From the NCBI GenBank assembly GCA_031556065.1, contig JAVBTR010000005.1:1-64000 (forward strand): a DNA stretch of 64,000 nt, in the 5' to 3' direction. Numbering within the stretch: the first letter of the stretch is position 1; each line of letters starts with the position of its first letter. The notes beneath the pieces are model-generated. The model had not been told where the DNA came from and searched no databases. It saw only the letters and a program-made list of their open reading frames with translations. Below, piece by piece: positions 17,937-27,730 of the stretch. Source of the stretch: JAVBTR01 sp031556065. GTDB lineage: Bacteria; Bacillota; Clostridia; Christensenellales; Aristaeellaceae. A program made the position numbers and the translations under genes.

Positions 17937-19769
17937 ATGAAACAAGATATGGGGCCAAAAAAGAAGTCTATATTCTATTATTATGCTATCGTGATTGTGG
18001 TGCTGATGCTAATCAACACCCTTGTCATGCCCTCCATCTATAATAGCCGCGTAAAGGAAGTGACCTATACCTCCTTCCTCACCATGCTGGATAACAAGGA
18101 AGTCAAGGAAGCGGCTTTAGGAGATACCAGCATCACCTTCCTTAGAACCGATGAGGAGGATCGGACCATCTACGTAACCGGCCGTATTGCAAACGACGAT
18201 ACATTGGTAGAAAAAATGTATTCAGCCGGGGTGGAGTTCGCCCAAGAAATTCCTCAACAAAATTCCCCTATACTGGATTTTCTGCTTTCTTGGGTACTGC
18301 CCATCGGTATCTTCTTCGTACTGGGCCAGTTTATGACAAAGCAGATGACCAAGCGCATGGGCGGCGGGGCCATGTCCTTTGGGAAAAGCAACGCCAAGGT
18401 GTATGTGGAAGCCCAAACAGGCAAATCCTTCCTGGATGTAGCCGGACAAGAGGAAGCAAAAGAAGCGCTGACAGAAATTGTAGACTTTTTACACAACCCG
18501 GAAAAATACAAGGCCATTGGCGCCCAATTGCCAAAAGGTGTACTGCTTGTGGGCCCTCCGGGTACTGGTAAAACCTTGCTTGCCAAGGCTGTTGCAGGGG
18601 AAGCAAAGGTACCCTTCTTCTCTATTTCCGGTTCCGAGTTCGTGGAAATGTTCGTAGGCATGGGCGCGGCCCGTGTAAGGGATTTGTTTAAGCAAGCCGC
18701 GGAAAAAGCCCCTTGTATCGTCTTTATCGACGAAATCGACGCCATCGGCAAAAAGCGGGATAATGGCATGGGCGGCAACGACGAACGTGAACAAACCTTG
18801 AATCAGCTATTGGCCGAAATGGACGGCTTCGACGGGGGCAAGGGCGTTGTGCTTCTGGCAGCCACCAACCGCCCTGAAACCTTGGATAAAGCCCTTCTGC
18901 GGCCTGGCCGATTCGACAGGCGTGTACCCGTAGAACTACCCGATTTAAATGGCCGTGAAGCCATATTAAAGGTTCATGCCAAAGCGGTGAAGTGCTCCGA
19001 TGGCATCGACCTGCGTGCAGTGGCCCTGGCCACCTCCGGCGCTTCCGGCGCAGAATTGGCCAATATCGTTAACGAAGCCGCCCTCCTGGCCGTAAAGGAC
19101 AACCGCCAGTCCGTTATTCAAAAGGATTTTGAAGAAGCCATTGAAAACGTCATCGCGGGATACCAGCGCAAAGGCGCGGTCATCTCCCCCAAAGAAAAGA
19201 AAATCGTGGCCTACCACGAAATCGGCCATGCCTTGGCGGCAGCTCTTCAAACAGAATCCGCCCCGGTGCATAAGATCACCATTATTCCCAGGACATCCGG
19301 CGCATTGGGGTATACCATGCAAGTGGATGAAGACGAAAAGTTCTTAATGACCAAGGATGAAATTCTAAACAAGATCACCACCTTCACCGCCGGCCGGGCG
19401 GCTGAGGAATTGATCTTCGGCGTGGTGACCTCAGGCGCCTCCAACGATATTGAGCAGGCGACCAAATTGGCCAGAACCATGATTACCAGACTTGGCATGA
19501 GCGATGATTTCGGCATGACAGCCCTGGAAGTGGTAAACAACCCCTACCTGGGCGGGGACGCATCCCTGATGTGCTCCAACGAAACAGCAGCCAAGGTAGA
19601 TTTAAAGGTGATGCAGATCATTGCGCAAGCTAAAACAAAGGCCACTCAATTGCTTTCGGATAACAAGGAAAAGCTTCACGAATTAAGCCAATATCTGTTA
19701 GAAAAGGAAACCATCACCGGGGAAGAGTTCATGAACATTTTGGGCAGACATGATCGGGCTCCCGTGTAA
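17937..19769 (+). CDS. ftsH: ATP-dependent zinc metalloprotease FtsH
   Basis: 610 residues, membrane-bound AAA+ protease that degrades misfolded membrane proteins and short-lived regulators. Two membrane segments (about 13-35 and 103-128) flank a small extracytoplasmic domain; then come Walker A GPPGTGKT at about 205, Walker B IVFIDEIDAIG, the SRH region, and the zinc site HEIGH at 427-431. The ATG has AAGGAG 8 nt upstream. Monocistronic, ending in the terminator at 19831. Confidence 0.97.
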   Translation: MKQDMGPKKKSIFYYYAIVIVVLMLINTLVMPSIYNSRVKEVTYTSFLTMLDNKEVKEAALGDTSITFLRTDEEDRTIYVTGRIANDDTLVEKMYSAGVEFAQEIPQQNSPILDFLLSWVLPIGIFFVLGQFMTKQMTKRMGGGAMSFGKSNAKVYVEAQTGKSFLDVAGQEEAKEALTEIVDFLHNPEKYKAIGAQLPKGVLLVGPPGTGKTLLAKAVAGEAKVPFFSISGSEFVEMFVGMGAARVRDLFKQAAEKAPCIVFIDEIDAIGKKRDNGMGGNDEREQTLNQLLAEMDGFDGGKGVVLLAATNRPETLDKALLRPGRFDRRVPVELPDLNGREAILKVHAKAVKCSDGIDLRAVALATSGASGAELANIVNEAALLAVKDNRQSVIQKDFEEAIENVIAGYQRKGAVISPKEKKIVAYHEIGHALAAALQTESAPVHKITIIPRTSGALGYTMQVDEDEKFLMTKDEILNKITTFTAGRAAEELIFGVVTSGASNDIEQATKLARTMITRLGMSDDFGMTALEVVNNPYLGGDASLMCSNETAAKVDLKVMQIIAQAKTKATQLLSDNKEKLHELSQYLLEKETITGEEFMNILGRHDRAPV

Positions 19770-19830
19770 ATAATATGCTATACTCCTTTGCATAAGGGGG
19801 GCGCATATGCACACATGAGAATCCATAGCA

Positions 19831-19874
19831 AAAACAGCGCACAGGATCATTGCCGATCCTGCGCGCTGTTTTTT
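19831..19874. terminator. Bidirectional terminator between ftsH and the GH65 gene
   Basis: Arms AACAGCGC + CAGGATC (19833-19848) pair with GATCCTG + GCGCTGTT (19855-19870), interrupted only by one A/C mismatch, with a 6-nt loop. T-runs follow on both strands, so it can serve the convergent ftsH and GH65 operons. Confidence 0.85.
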
Positions 19875-22144
19875 CAGTTACAAGGTGCAATGGTTCTTTC
19901 ACCTTCATGCAATGCTACGGTTACAGGGGTATTGCCAAGGTTTTTGATCTCCACTCCCGCATTGGAAATGATCAAATCCAAAGGCTGCCCCTGCCACACC
20001 AAAGAAAATTGGAGGGATCGCCATTCATTAGGCAACCTGGGTTTCACCTGCAGCTTTTCCCCTACCACCCGCACACCGCCAAAGCCATATATCGCCCCCT
20101 GCCATATACCGCCCATGGAGGCCGAGTGGATGCCCATATCAGAAGTGGTCATCACCAGGCCCAGGTCAATATCGCAAGAGCCCTTGAAAAAATCGTACGC
20201 CATATGGGATAAAGCAAGATCCGCCGCCAAAACCGCGTGGGTAGAACGGGAAAGGGAAGAATCATGCAGGGTTCTTTCTTCATAGAAAAGGAAGTTCTTG
20301 CGCTTCTGCTCCCCATCCAGCAGATCATCCAGCAAAAGAAGCAATACAAGCGTATCCGCCTGCTTTGAAACCTGGAACGTGGAAATTTGCTCAATGTTAT
20401 AATCATGGTAGATACTGCCTACAACAGTTGCCTGCTTGTATTTTTCAAGCTCGATGTGCTTTAGCGCAAAATAATCGTCGAACTGGGGAATAATCCCCTG
20501 CTCATCCGCCTTGGGAAGATAGATCATATCCAGCGCCTTTTGAAGTTCCTTGCGGGTTTGTTCAATATCCATAGCCAGACCCTTGGCTTTGTCAAGGGCC
20601 TCCAAGCCCAGTTTCAGATTATAATGGGCCATATAATTGGTATAAGCGTTGTTATCCACGTGTTCTTTATATTCATCAGGACCAATCACGTCGAGGATTA
20701 CACCTGCCTGTTTTTCTTCATCCCAGGTAAGGCGGCTGGCCCAGAATCGGGCCGTATCAATCAGGATTTCGTAACCATAGCGCTCCATAAAATCCTCATC
20801 GCCGGTGGCAGTAAAATACTGCCGTACTGCAAACGCGATATCTCCTGTAATATGCTGTTCAAGAACACCTGTCAAAATCTTCATAGGAAGGCCGGTTACC
20901 ACATCCGCCGCACCCCAAAGGGGCGTCACTTCCCCATCGTCGATCCAGGCGGATTCCCAAGGGTACATAGCGCCGGTGTAGCCGTTTTCCTGGGCCTTTT
21001 TCCGGGCGCCGTAGAGGTTATGGTAGCGATAGGTTAAAAGGGTACGGGCCACCTCTGGCTGCGTCAATGTAAAGTAGGGGAGAATAAAAATCTCCGTATC
21101 CCAAAAAGAATGGCCCTTATAGCCTTCACCTGTTAAGCCCTTGGCGGCGATACCTACCCTGTCATCATCTTTTTTGACCATGATATTTAAGTGATACAGC
21201 GCGAAGCGGATCGCCAATTGATCGTATTCCCTGGCGCTTTCAACCTTGATATCGATCTTTTCCCAAAGGGCATGCCAGGCGGCAGCGCTTAAATTAAACA
21301 GAGCATCATAACCCATTTCAAGGGCTGCCTGGAGCTTTTCCCTGGCAAGCTCGGAACTGATGGGGTCTTGGTCCCTGGTGGTGTGCACGGAGGATATTTT
21401 TTCAATGGTTACAGTTTGCCCCTTTTGCATTTCCGCTGTGGCCTGCATGCTTATAATGCGCCTATCGATCATAGGCAAAAGAACAGGGGCCGCCACTGCG
21501 CCATCTATAAAATAGCGGTGGGCCGTATGCAGACAGCATTCCACCTTGGATTGGGTGGTGATACTGCGCATTTCCAACACGGTTTGGTTGTATATCCGCT
21601 TTTGGCCCTCTAAAAAATGCTGGGCGCCAGTGTTGCTGACCCGGCCATCAATACCGCTCTCAATGCGGATATTCGCACTGCTGTCCAGGGCCGTGATTTC
21701 TACCTTGGCCGCCAAAAGATGCTCATCTTTTAATGAAACAAAGCGCTTAAAGCAAAAGCCAAACCGGCTGCCATCCTGGCTGGTCCAAAGAAAAGAACGG
21801 GTCAACTCCCCTGTTTTCAAATCCAAAACCCTGGAATATCCTGTGGTATTCCCCTGCTCCATGGCCATGCGCCGCCCATTAATAAAGAGGGTCAGCTTGG
21901 TTAAATCCGGCAGATTGGGCAGCTCCGTCACTTCATTTTCCCCAGCTTTATTGAAGGTGCCTGTTACCAGCAAATCCCGTGTTTCCCCAACATAGCCTTC
22001 TTCCAAAGCGGCACGCTGGCCTAAATACCCGTTTCCCTGGCAAAAAATTGCCTCGCACTTGCCCAAATAGCGGGGATCGAAAGCCTTTTCCTCAATGAGC
22101 CAGTTTTTATTTTCACCCTGGCCTAAATCATAACGCATCATCAT
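19874..22144 (-). CDS. GH65 family glucoside phosphorylase (kojibiose-phosphorylase-like)
   Basis: 756 residues. N-terminal beta-sandwich with the family pattern QGNGYLGQRAALEEGY, then an (alpha/alpha)6 barrel with the general acid Glu491 in IGPDEYKEH, and late phosphate-site residues (KQADTL). GH65 enzymes cleave alpha-linked diglucosides with phosphate and inversion, giving beta-glucose-1-phosphate. The head region (RGxxxxGxxxKAGxxEVxELxNLPD pattern) reminds me of E. coli YcjT, a kojibiose phosphorylase; the linkage specificity is inference. Last gene of module A, 22 nt after the six-hairpin glycosidase gene. Intracellular, acting on sugar brought in by the ABC transporter upstream. Confidence 0.9.
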   Translation of the reverse strand: MMMRYDLGQGENKNWLIEEKAFDPRYLGKCEAIFCQGNGYLGQRAALEEGYVGETRDLLVTGTFNKAGENEVTELPNLPDLTKLTLFINGRRMAMEQGNTTGYSRVLDLKTGELTRSFLWTSQDGSRFGFCFKRFVSLKDEHLLAAKVEITALDSSANIRIESGIDGRVSNTGAQHFLEGQKRIYNQTVLEMRSITTQSKVECCLHTAHRYFIDGAVAAPVLLPMIDRRIISMQATAEMQKGQTVTIEKISSVHTTRDQDPISSELAREKLQAALEMGYDALFNLSAAAWHALWEKIDIKVESAREYDQLAIRFALYHLNIMVKKDDDRVGIAAKGLTGEGYKGHSFWDTEIFILPYFTLTQPEVARTLLTYRYHNLYGARKKAQENGYTGAMYPWESAWIDDGEVTPLWGAADVVTGLPMKILTGVLEQHITGDIAFAVRQYFTATGDEDFMERYGYEILIDTARFWASRLTWDEEKQAGVILDVIGPDEYKEHVDNNAYTNYMAHYNLKLGLEALDKAKGLAMDIEQTRKELQKALDMIYLPKADEQGIIPQFDDYFALKHIELEKYKQATVVGSIYHDYNIEQISTFQVSKQADTLVLLLLLDDLLDGEQKRKNFLFYEERTLHDSSLSRSTHAVLAADLALSHMAYDFFKGSCDIDLGLVMTTSDMGIHSASMGGIWQGAIYGFGGVRVVGEKLQVKPRLPNEWRSLQFSLVWQGQPLDLIISNAGVEIKNLGNTPVTVALHEGERTIAPCN

Positions 22145-22166
22145 TGCTCACCGGTTCCTTTATTCT

Positions 22167-24356
22167 TCAATCGCCTATTACTTCTACCATAAATTCCCCA
22201 TTAGCGCAAGAAATATCACCCACGCCTGCAAAATGAACCTTGGCCGTGCCCGTATACCGCCCCTCACAGCGCCAGCCGCAAGTCACCTTTTCAAAGCGAA
22301 TATCCAACTCCCCATCCAACACAGGCACATTTTTAAGCTCTGCCTGGGGCCAGACGGCGGGCATTTGAGGGTTCAAATACAGGGTATTTTCTCCCGCCCG
22401 AGGCTGGATACCAAAGAAATGGCGCACAATGGGCGTAAACACCGCGTAGGCTGTCCACGCCTGGGCAAAGCAGCCGTAATCCGGCGACATTTCCGCGATA
22501 CTGCCCGGGGTAGCCATTCCAAAGGTGCTGAAGATTTTCTCGATCAATTCCAGCGCCCTGTCACCGTAACCGTACCGGGCTTGGGCAACAGCCATGACCC
22601 CGGTGGAAATGGTCATCATAGCGCTGGGGTTCAACGCATTTAAATACATACCGTAAGGGCCAATAAATTCCTGTGTGTGCATCCGCTTAAGGGCACGCCG
22701 GGCTTTGTCCTGGGGCGCTATCCCCGTCTCCATAGGTGTATTGATAATCCAGTTGCGGTTAATAAGCCAGCCTGATTCCTTTTCACCCTGGGCCTTCTTT
22801 TCAGCAATCAAATCATCCAGTATGGTTTCCATACGGGCCGCTTGAGTTTTATCCGCCCGGCCTAAAATGGAACCCCGCTTTTCAAGAACGAATCTGGGAC
22901 TGGCAAAAGCATCGCAGTACAAGCCTTCCTTTTCATCCCACAAATCCCGGTCGATGGCCTCGGCCGTTTCCTTATAGGCTTGCCGGGCAGCCTTTTCCTC
23001 TTTTTCTCTTCCTAAAACCTGGCATAGATCCCCATAGCATGAATAGGCTTGGCAGGTGTAAACAGCCGTATCGATCATTTCCGCGTTGAGACCCGCAATT
23101 TCGATAATGCCATAGCCCGATGGAAAATGGTCCTTGTCATCGTCCTGGACTTTGAGCCATTCAATGGATAAATCCATTAGCGGCATCACTTCCCGCACCA
23201 AATCCAGATCCCCTGTCCATTGGTAGTAATGCCAAACCATGGTTACAAAATGGGCCGTTTCCTGTGTATTACCTGGATTGGCACAGATCCCAAAGGTGGT
23301 TATCTCGTGGGGAATGCGGCCATTTCCGTTTACTTCCATGGCATAGTGGGCCAGCAATAGCAGGGTATCCCGGCACAGCTTAAAATCCCCCATAGCCAGC
23401 ACCCCTTGCAGGGCATAGCAGCTATCGCAGCCAAACCACCATGGGTATTCGGGAAGTCCGGCAGTCAGCCCTCGGCCATACTGACTCGCATCCACCACCA
23501 GCCATTGGGTATTGATTTTTACCCAATCGCAAATCTCACTAAACCGTTGGTCACGAGGTAAAACCAAGCGGCTTTTCGAAAGCAGCTCCTTGGTTCTATC
23601 TTCCTTTTCCCTTAAAAAATCTTTCTCGCCTGCCAACGCTTCAAGGCGCTTAACACATTGAAGACAGCTTTCGATAGAACTGGTTATATAAACTGTAAGG
23701 GTTTTTTCGCTTAAAGGCGGCAAATGAAATTCATACTTCATTTCAACGCCAATGCCGTTTCCAGCAGTCATGTACGGACCCGCGTTCTTATCGACCCAAG
23801 CCGAAGCCGGCACAGGGTTTGTTCGAATGCCCCCAAACCATTCATGGGCGCAGTCCTTGGCTATAAAAAGCTTTTCTTTTTCATCCCAAAAGCCTTCATC
23901 GAAGGCCCCATCCTCGATGCCGCCTTCCTGTGAAAACCACACCGGGCAAAGCTCTGTCCGGGCTGCAAAAACAATAGAAATATCCCGCTGTTCATTTGCG
24001 CGGTTCTCAAAAGTGTAGGTGACGATGAGCCCCGGTGCGTCCTGGGGGGCTATTTGCTGTCTTTTGATGGCAATGGACGTATGCCCAAGGCCACCTGTGT
24101 AATAAAAGGTATTTCCTTCCGGCTGGCAAGTATAGCGGTCTGCCAGAATCCACGTATCCACGTTGTCTGCCTGATGGTCGCAAAAGCGAAGCCAGAACCC
24201 ATCCAGCACCTTAATGGGATGCATCCAAAGGCCGCCCATCTCCTTTTCTTGATGGTGGCCGAAATCGGGGAAACCCCCGTCCAAGGTGCCAATCAACTTT
24301 GCGTGCTCGCTGGCACATACGCATTTGGGGGCCGTGGCCCGTGTTCCTTGCTGCAT
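22167..24356 (-). CDS. Six-hairpin (alpha/alpha)6 glycosidase, debranching-enzyme-like
   Basis: About 729 residues, no signal peptide, so cytosolic. The N-terminal half is beta-rich and begins with FPDFGHHQEKEMGGLW; the C-terminal half is a helical barrel with LPEYPWWFGCDS, HEITTFG, and TQETAHFVTMVWHYYQWTG, as in amylo-alpha-1,6-glucosidase/GH63-like enzymes. I cannot name the substrate; an alpha-glucoside is likely from context. I chose ATG 24356: AAGGAG lies 9 nt upstream and overlaps the preceding stop, whereas the longer ORF would start inside the permease gene. Fourth enzyme or transport gene of module A. Confidence 0.75.
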   Translation of the reverse strand: MQQGTRATAPKCVCASEHAKLIGTLDGGFPDFGHHQEKEMGGLWMHPIKVLDGFWLRFCDHQADNVDTWILADRYTCQPEGNTFYYTGGLGHTSIAIKRQQIAPQDAPGLIVTYTFENRANEQRDISIVFAARTELCPVWFSQEGGIEDGAFDEGFWDEKEKLFIAKDCAHEWFGGIRTNPVPASAWVDKNAGPYMTAGNGIGVEMKYEFHLPPLSEKTLTVYITSSIESCLQCVKRLEALAGEKDFLREKEDRTKELLSKSRLVLPRDQRFSEICDWVKINTQWLVVDASQYGRGLTAGLPEYPWWFGCDSCYALQGVLAMGDFKLCRDTLLLLAHYAMEVNGNGRIPHEITTFGICANPGNTQETAHFVTMVWHYYQWTGDLDLVREVMPLMDLSIEWLKVQDDDKDHFPSGYGIIEIAGLNAEMIDTAVYTCQAYSCYGDLCQVLGREKEEKAARQAYKETAEAIDRDLWDEKEGLYCDAFASPRFVLEKRGSILGRADKTQAARMETILDDLIAEKKAQGEKESGWLINRNWIINTPMETGIAPQDKARRALKRMHTQEFIGPYGMYLNALNPSAMMTISTGVMAVAQARYGYGDRALELIEKIFSTFGMATPGSIAEMSPDYGCFAQAWTAYAVFTPIVRHFFGIQPRAGENTLYLNPQMPAVWPQAELKNVPVLDGELDIRFEKVTCGWRCEGRYTGTAKVHFAGVGDISCANGEFMVEVIGD

Positions 24357-24369
24357 CAATTGTCGCTCC

Positions 24370-25227
24370 TTACCCTTTTGTGCCACTGGATATGGAAATT
24401 CCCTGTATAATATAATCCTGGGCCAGGAAGAACAGAATCAGAATCGGCAACATCATCAGCACCATGGCCGCCATCATCAGGTTCCACTGGCTTACATATT
24501 CACCCTTAAAGAAGGCCAGGCCAATGGCTAGGGTAAAGTTCTTCTGGCTGTTTAAGTAGATAAGGGGCTTGTTAAAATCGTTCCAAGCGCCCATAAAGGC
24601 AAAGACCACCACTGCCGTTAAAACAGGCTTGCACATGGGCGCAATCACCCTTGTAAACACCCTGAAGGGCCCGGCGCCGTCAATGGTGGCAGCCTCGTCA
24701 AAATCCTTAGGAATGCCGGACATGAACTGGCGCAAAAGGAAAATGTTAAAGGTATTGGTCGCAAACAAGCGAGGTATGTACAGTGGCAGCGGCGTATTCA
24801 CCCAGCCGATCATCCGAAACAACAAAAATTGGGGGATCATCAACACTTGATCTGGCAGCATCATGGTAGCAAGCAAAATCAAAAACCAAATGCGCTTGCC
24901 TTTAAACTCAAACCGGGAAAAACCATAGGCCACCACCGTATCGGATACCACGTCGAATAACACGGTAAATAATACGATTTTCACCGTGTTCCACAAGAAT
25001 GGAAAAAACGGAATAGAGCTGATGGCCTTGGAGAAATTGGAAAACTGCAATTGCGTTGGAAAGAAGTTGCTGGTGTAGATTTCCCCATCGGGCTTTAAAG
25101 CCATGCAGAAGGTCCATACAAGGGGCACCAGGATCACAATGGACAACAACCCCAAAATGACCATGGCAATAATCTGCCCCGGGTTGATTTTGTGGTGGCG
25201 GGAACTTTTTAACGCGTGTACACTCAT
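24370..25227 (-). CDS. Carbohydrate ABC transporter permease (MalG type)
   Basis: 285 residues, six membrane segments. The cytoplasmic coupling loop is EAATIDGAGPFRVFTRVIAPM (EAA motif). It pairs with the MalF-type permease encoded 13 nt upstream. CUT1-type sugar importers of this kind usually borrow a shared MsmX-like ATPase; no ATPase gene is in this module. RBS GGAGG before the ATG. Confidence 0.92.
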   Translation of the reverse strand: MSVHALKSSRHHKINPGQIIAMVILGLLSIVILVPLVWTFCMALKPDGEIYTSNFFPTQLQFSNFSKAISSIPFFPFLWNTVKIVLFTVLFDVVSDTVVAYGFSRFEFKGKRIWFLILLATMMLPDQVLMIPQFLLFRMIGWVNTPLPLYIPRLFATNTFNIFLLRQFMSGIPKDFDEAATIDGAGPFRVFTRVIAPMCKPVLTAVVVFAFMGAWNDFNKPLIYLNSQKNFTLAIGLAFFKGEYVSQWNLMMAAMVLMMLPILILFFLAQDYIIQGISISSGTKG

Positions 25228-25240
25228 CTTCTCCGCCTCC

Positions 25241-26173
25241 TTATAATTTATCGTCGTTCTGGTAATAAACCCAGAAGCTGGAGCTTTTCACAGTAATTAA
25301 AGTGAAGACCATAATAATAATGAACATAATCCACGCCAGCGCCGCCGCATAGCCCATTTTGTATTCCTTGTATGCCTTGGTATACAAATAAAGATTGTAG
25401 AACAGCGTGGAATTAAGAGGGCCGCCCTCTGTCATCACATAGGCCTGGGTAAAGTATTGGAAGTTACCGATAATAGCCATAACCATGTTAAAGAAAATGG
25501 TTGGCGAAATCATGGGAATGGTAATTTTGAAAAACCGCTGAAAAGCATTGGCGCCATCGATCATGGCCGCCTCGTGAAGCTCCTCCCCTACGCTTTGCAA
25601 GCCGGAAAGGTATATAATAATGGTTTGCCCAATGCCCCATAAGCCCATGACGATCAGAGCATAAAGAGCAGTGCTGGGATTGCGCAGCCAAGCCGGGCCT
25701 TTGATCCCGAAAATGGATAACGCCTGATTTAAAAGGCCATTTTCGTTAAAAATTTGCATCCAGATCATACTGGAAGCCACGGTAGGGATAATGGAAGGCA
25801 GGTAGAACATAAGGCGGAACCCCCGCATGAAGCGAATGCGCATGTTCAAAAGAAGGGCTACCAAAAGAGAGGATATCTGGTACAGTGGAATAGAGATAAG
25901 GCAGAAGGTAAACGTAACTTCTAAGGCTTTCCAGAATTTTTTATCGGCGAAGATTTTTTCGAAATTCTTAAGGCCGATGAATTCTATGCTTTGGAGGCCT
26001 GTTACTATATCCCACTTGCACATGGACAAAACCAAAGAAAACAGCATGGGGATGGCTGTGAAGAGAAACAGCCCCACAATCCATGGCGAAATAAAAAGAT
26101 AGCCGTATTTATTTTGTCGGCTCTGGTATGAGGACGCCTGCAGTTTCGGCTGCTTGATGGTTTGCTGTGCCAA
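25241..26173 (-). CDS. Carbohydrate ABC transporter permease (MalF type)
   Basis: 310 residues, six membrane segments after a polar N-terminus. EAA motif HEAAMIDGANAFQRFFKITIPM. The start is TTG (MAQQTIK...) with GGAGGAG 5 nt upstream; no ATG is near. It lies 263 nt downstream of its binding-protein gene, with strong secondary structure in that gap. Confidence 0.9.
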   Translation of the reverse strand: MAQQTIKQPKLQASSYQSRQNKYGYLFISPWIVGLFLFTAIPMLFSLVLSMCKWDIVTGLQSIEFIGLKNFEKIFADKKFWKALEVTFTFCLISIPLYQISSLLVALLLNMRIRFMRGFRLMFYLPSIIPTVASSMIWMQIFNENGLLNQALSIFGIKGPAWLRNPSTALYALIVMGLWGIGQTIIIYLSGLQSVGEELHEAAMIDGANAFQRFFKITIPMISPTIFFNMVMAIIGNFQYFTQAYVMTEGGPLNSTLFYNLYLYTKAYKEYKMGYAAALAWIMFIIIMVFTLITVKSSSFWVYYQNDDKL

Positions 26174-26266
26174 ATTAACTCCTCCTTCGGGTAAAGTGAA
26201 GGGCTTTTAACGGTTACAACCCTTGAATGGATTTGGGAGAAACCCAACGTAACCCTATTGAAACAG

Positions 26267-26359
26267 AAAAGCAGACTCCAGGTCAAGAGAGTTAAACGAT
26301 TCTTGACACATGCTTAACCGCCGCCAAGCCGCTATACTTCCTTGACCTGGGCTGCTTTT
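26267..26359. repeat. Long inverted repeat between binding-protein and permease genes
   Basis: AAAAGCAG + CCAGGTCAAG (26267-26287) pairs with CTTGACCTGG + CTGCTTTT (26341-26359): 18 bp, broken only by ACT against G. The loop is 53 nt. In the minus-strand transcript the second arm ends in TTTTCTGTTT, so it may act as a weak terminator or as a barrier that keeps the binding-protein mRNA stable. Confidence 0.75.
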
Positions 26360-26363
26360 ACAT

Positions 26364-26428
26364 TTTAGTGGGTACTCTGAGCTGGTTGCTCAATCTTCGC
26401 AGACAGCCACTAAAGGGCTATGCCCTTT
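26364..26428 (-). other. Nested stem-loops directly after the binding-protein gene
   Basis: Just past the stop codon there are AAAGGGC/GCCCTTT (26412-26428, 3-nt loop), the wider pair TTTAGTGG (26364-26371) with CCACTAAA (26407-26414), and inside it TGAGC/GCTCA (26378-26392). No long T-run follows, so these look like mRNA-stabilising or processing structures rather than a full terminator. Confidence 0.6.
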
Positions 26429-26436
26429 AAAACCCC

Positions 26437-27693
26437 TTAATCTTCCAGCGCCTCAGCTACTTCAGCCACAGCGTCGTTCAGAATTTCTTCCACGGGATCG
26501 TCAGTCAGGGTGATCCGTTCAAAAGCAGTACGGAAAGCGGAAACAGCGGGACCGCCCACAACAGAGCGCACGCCGGCAGGCTGAATGCCGTAATCCAGGG
26601 AGTTCAAAAGGCCTTGGTCTTCAGGGCCGCTCTGGGCCTTTTTCGCATCCAAAAGGGCGTCGATGGTGGGCAGGCTGGAGGCATCGTATTCAACCTTCAG
26701 GGCTGCGCATTCGGGGCCAGTCAAAAGCTTCAATACTTCCCAAGCAGCTTCGGGGTTCTTGCAGCGGCTGCCAATAGCATAGGCGGAAGCGCACAGGTAT
26801 TCCTCGTGGCTGCCGGGAACCAACGCGGTACCATAATTGCAGTTGGCATTCACCAAAGAGGAGCGCATCCAGCCGCCGTTGATTGTCATGGCTAGGGTGC
26901 CGTTGATGAACATAGCGCTGGTGTCGCCGAAAGCGTCCATATCAGCTGCGGTAGGAGAAATGCGGTCATCACCCTTGGCGAAGCCCACATACTCTACGAG
27001 GGCAGCAGCCATTTCGGGGCTGTTGAGGTAGCCTTCAACGGTTGTGGCGGTGGGATCTAAGATATCCAGGCCATGAGCGGCCAGGTAGGTCAGAACAGCA
27101 TATTCCCAGCTCTGGGCGTTGAAGCCGAAAGACTTATAGGTGCCGTCTTCGTTCTTAACAGTCAGGGCTTTGGCAGCGGTCATCATGTCGTCCCAGGTCC
27201 ATTCGTCGGTGGGATAAGCAATGCCGTTGGCATCAAATACATCCTTGTTGTACCACAGGCACAGGGGGTTGTAGTCGCGCACAAAGTAGATCTGTTCTCC
27301 ATTGATGTTGCCCATGTTATAAATGGCTTCGTTCATTTCGTTTTTCCATTCACTGTCATTGGCGATCAAATCGTTCAGGGGATAGGTCAAGCCGGTGTTC
27401 ACCCACTTGAAGAAGTCGCCTTCGCCGGAAGCGAAGATATCATAGCCTTCGCCAGTGGAGAAGGAGGTAGTCAGGCGGTCGCCGTAGCCATCGCCAGGCA
27501 CTACATCGTATTCGATATAGATGTTCTTGTCGTTTTCTGCGTTAAATTTGTCGATCAGGGTTTTTTCTGCGTCGTTGGCCTCGATAGAGCCCCAACGGGT
27601 TACGGTGATGACGATCTTCTCGTCAGCGCTTGCGAAACTGCAGATTCCGAGCAGCAGCATCACGACCAGGGATAATGCAACGAGTTTTTTCAT
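26437..27693 (-). CDS. Sugar ABC transporter solute-binding protein (family 1)
   Basis: 418 residues, extracellular binding protein of the MalE type: TVTRWGSIEANDAEKTLIDKF at the start, SFGFNAQSWEYAVLTYLAAHG in the middle and GSRCKNPEAAWEVLKLLTG late. The signal peptide ends in SFASA before Asp-Glu, a signal-peptidase-I site; there is no lipobox cysteine, unusual for a monoderm binding protein. RBS GGAGGGG. First structural gene of module A, behind a LacI-type operator identical to one in front of lacI. Confidence 0.92.
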   Translation of the reverse strand: MKKLVALSLVVMLLLGICSFASADEKIVITVTRWGSIEANDAEKTLIDKFNAENDKNIYIEYDVVPGDGYGDRLTTSFSTGEGYDIFASGEGDFFKWVNTGLTYPLNDLIANDSEWKNEMNEAIYNMGNINGEQIYFVRDYNPLCLWYNKDVFDANGIAYPTDEWTWDDMMTAAKALTVKNEDGTYKSFGFNAQSWEYAVLTYLAAHGLDILDPTATTVEGYLNSPEMAAALVEYVGFAKGDDRISPTAADMDAFGDTSAMFINGTLAMTINGGWMRSSLVNANCNYGTALVPGSHEEYLCASAYAIGSRCKNPEAAWEVLKLLTGPECAALKVEYDASSLPTIDALLDAKKAQSGPEDQGLLNSLDYGIQPAGVRSVVGGPAVSAFRTAFERITLTDDPVEEILNDAVAEVAEALED

Positions 27694-27730
27694 GGTATTC
27701 CCCTCCTGTGTTTTGGTGGTTTTCTCTTTG

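Noticed and set aside
27073..27675. 200-codon open frame on the plus strand
   Set aside because: Antisense to the module A binding-protein gene; no RBS or family features.
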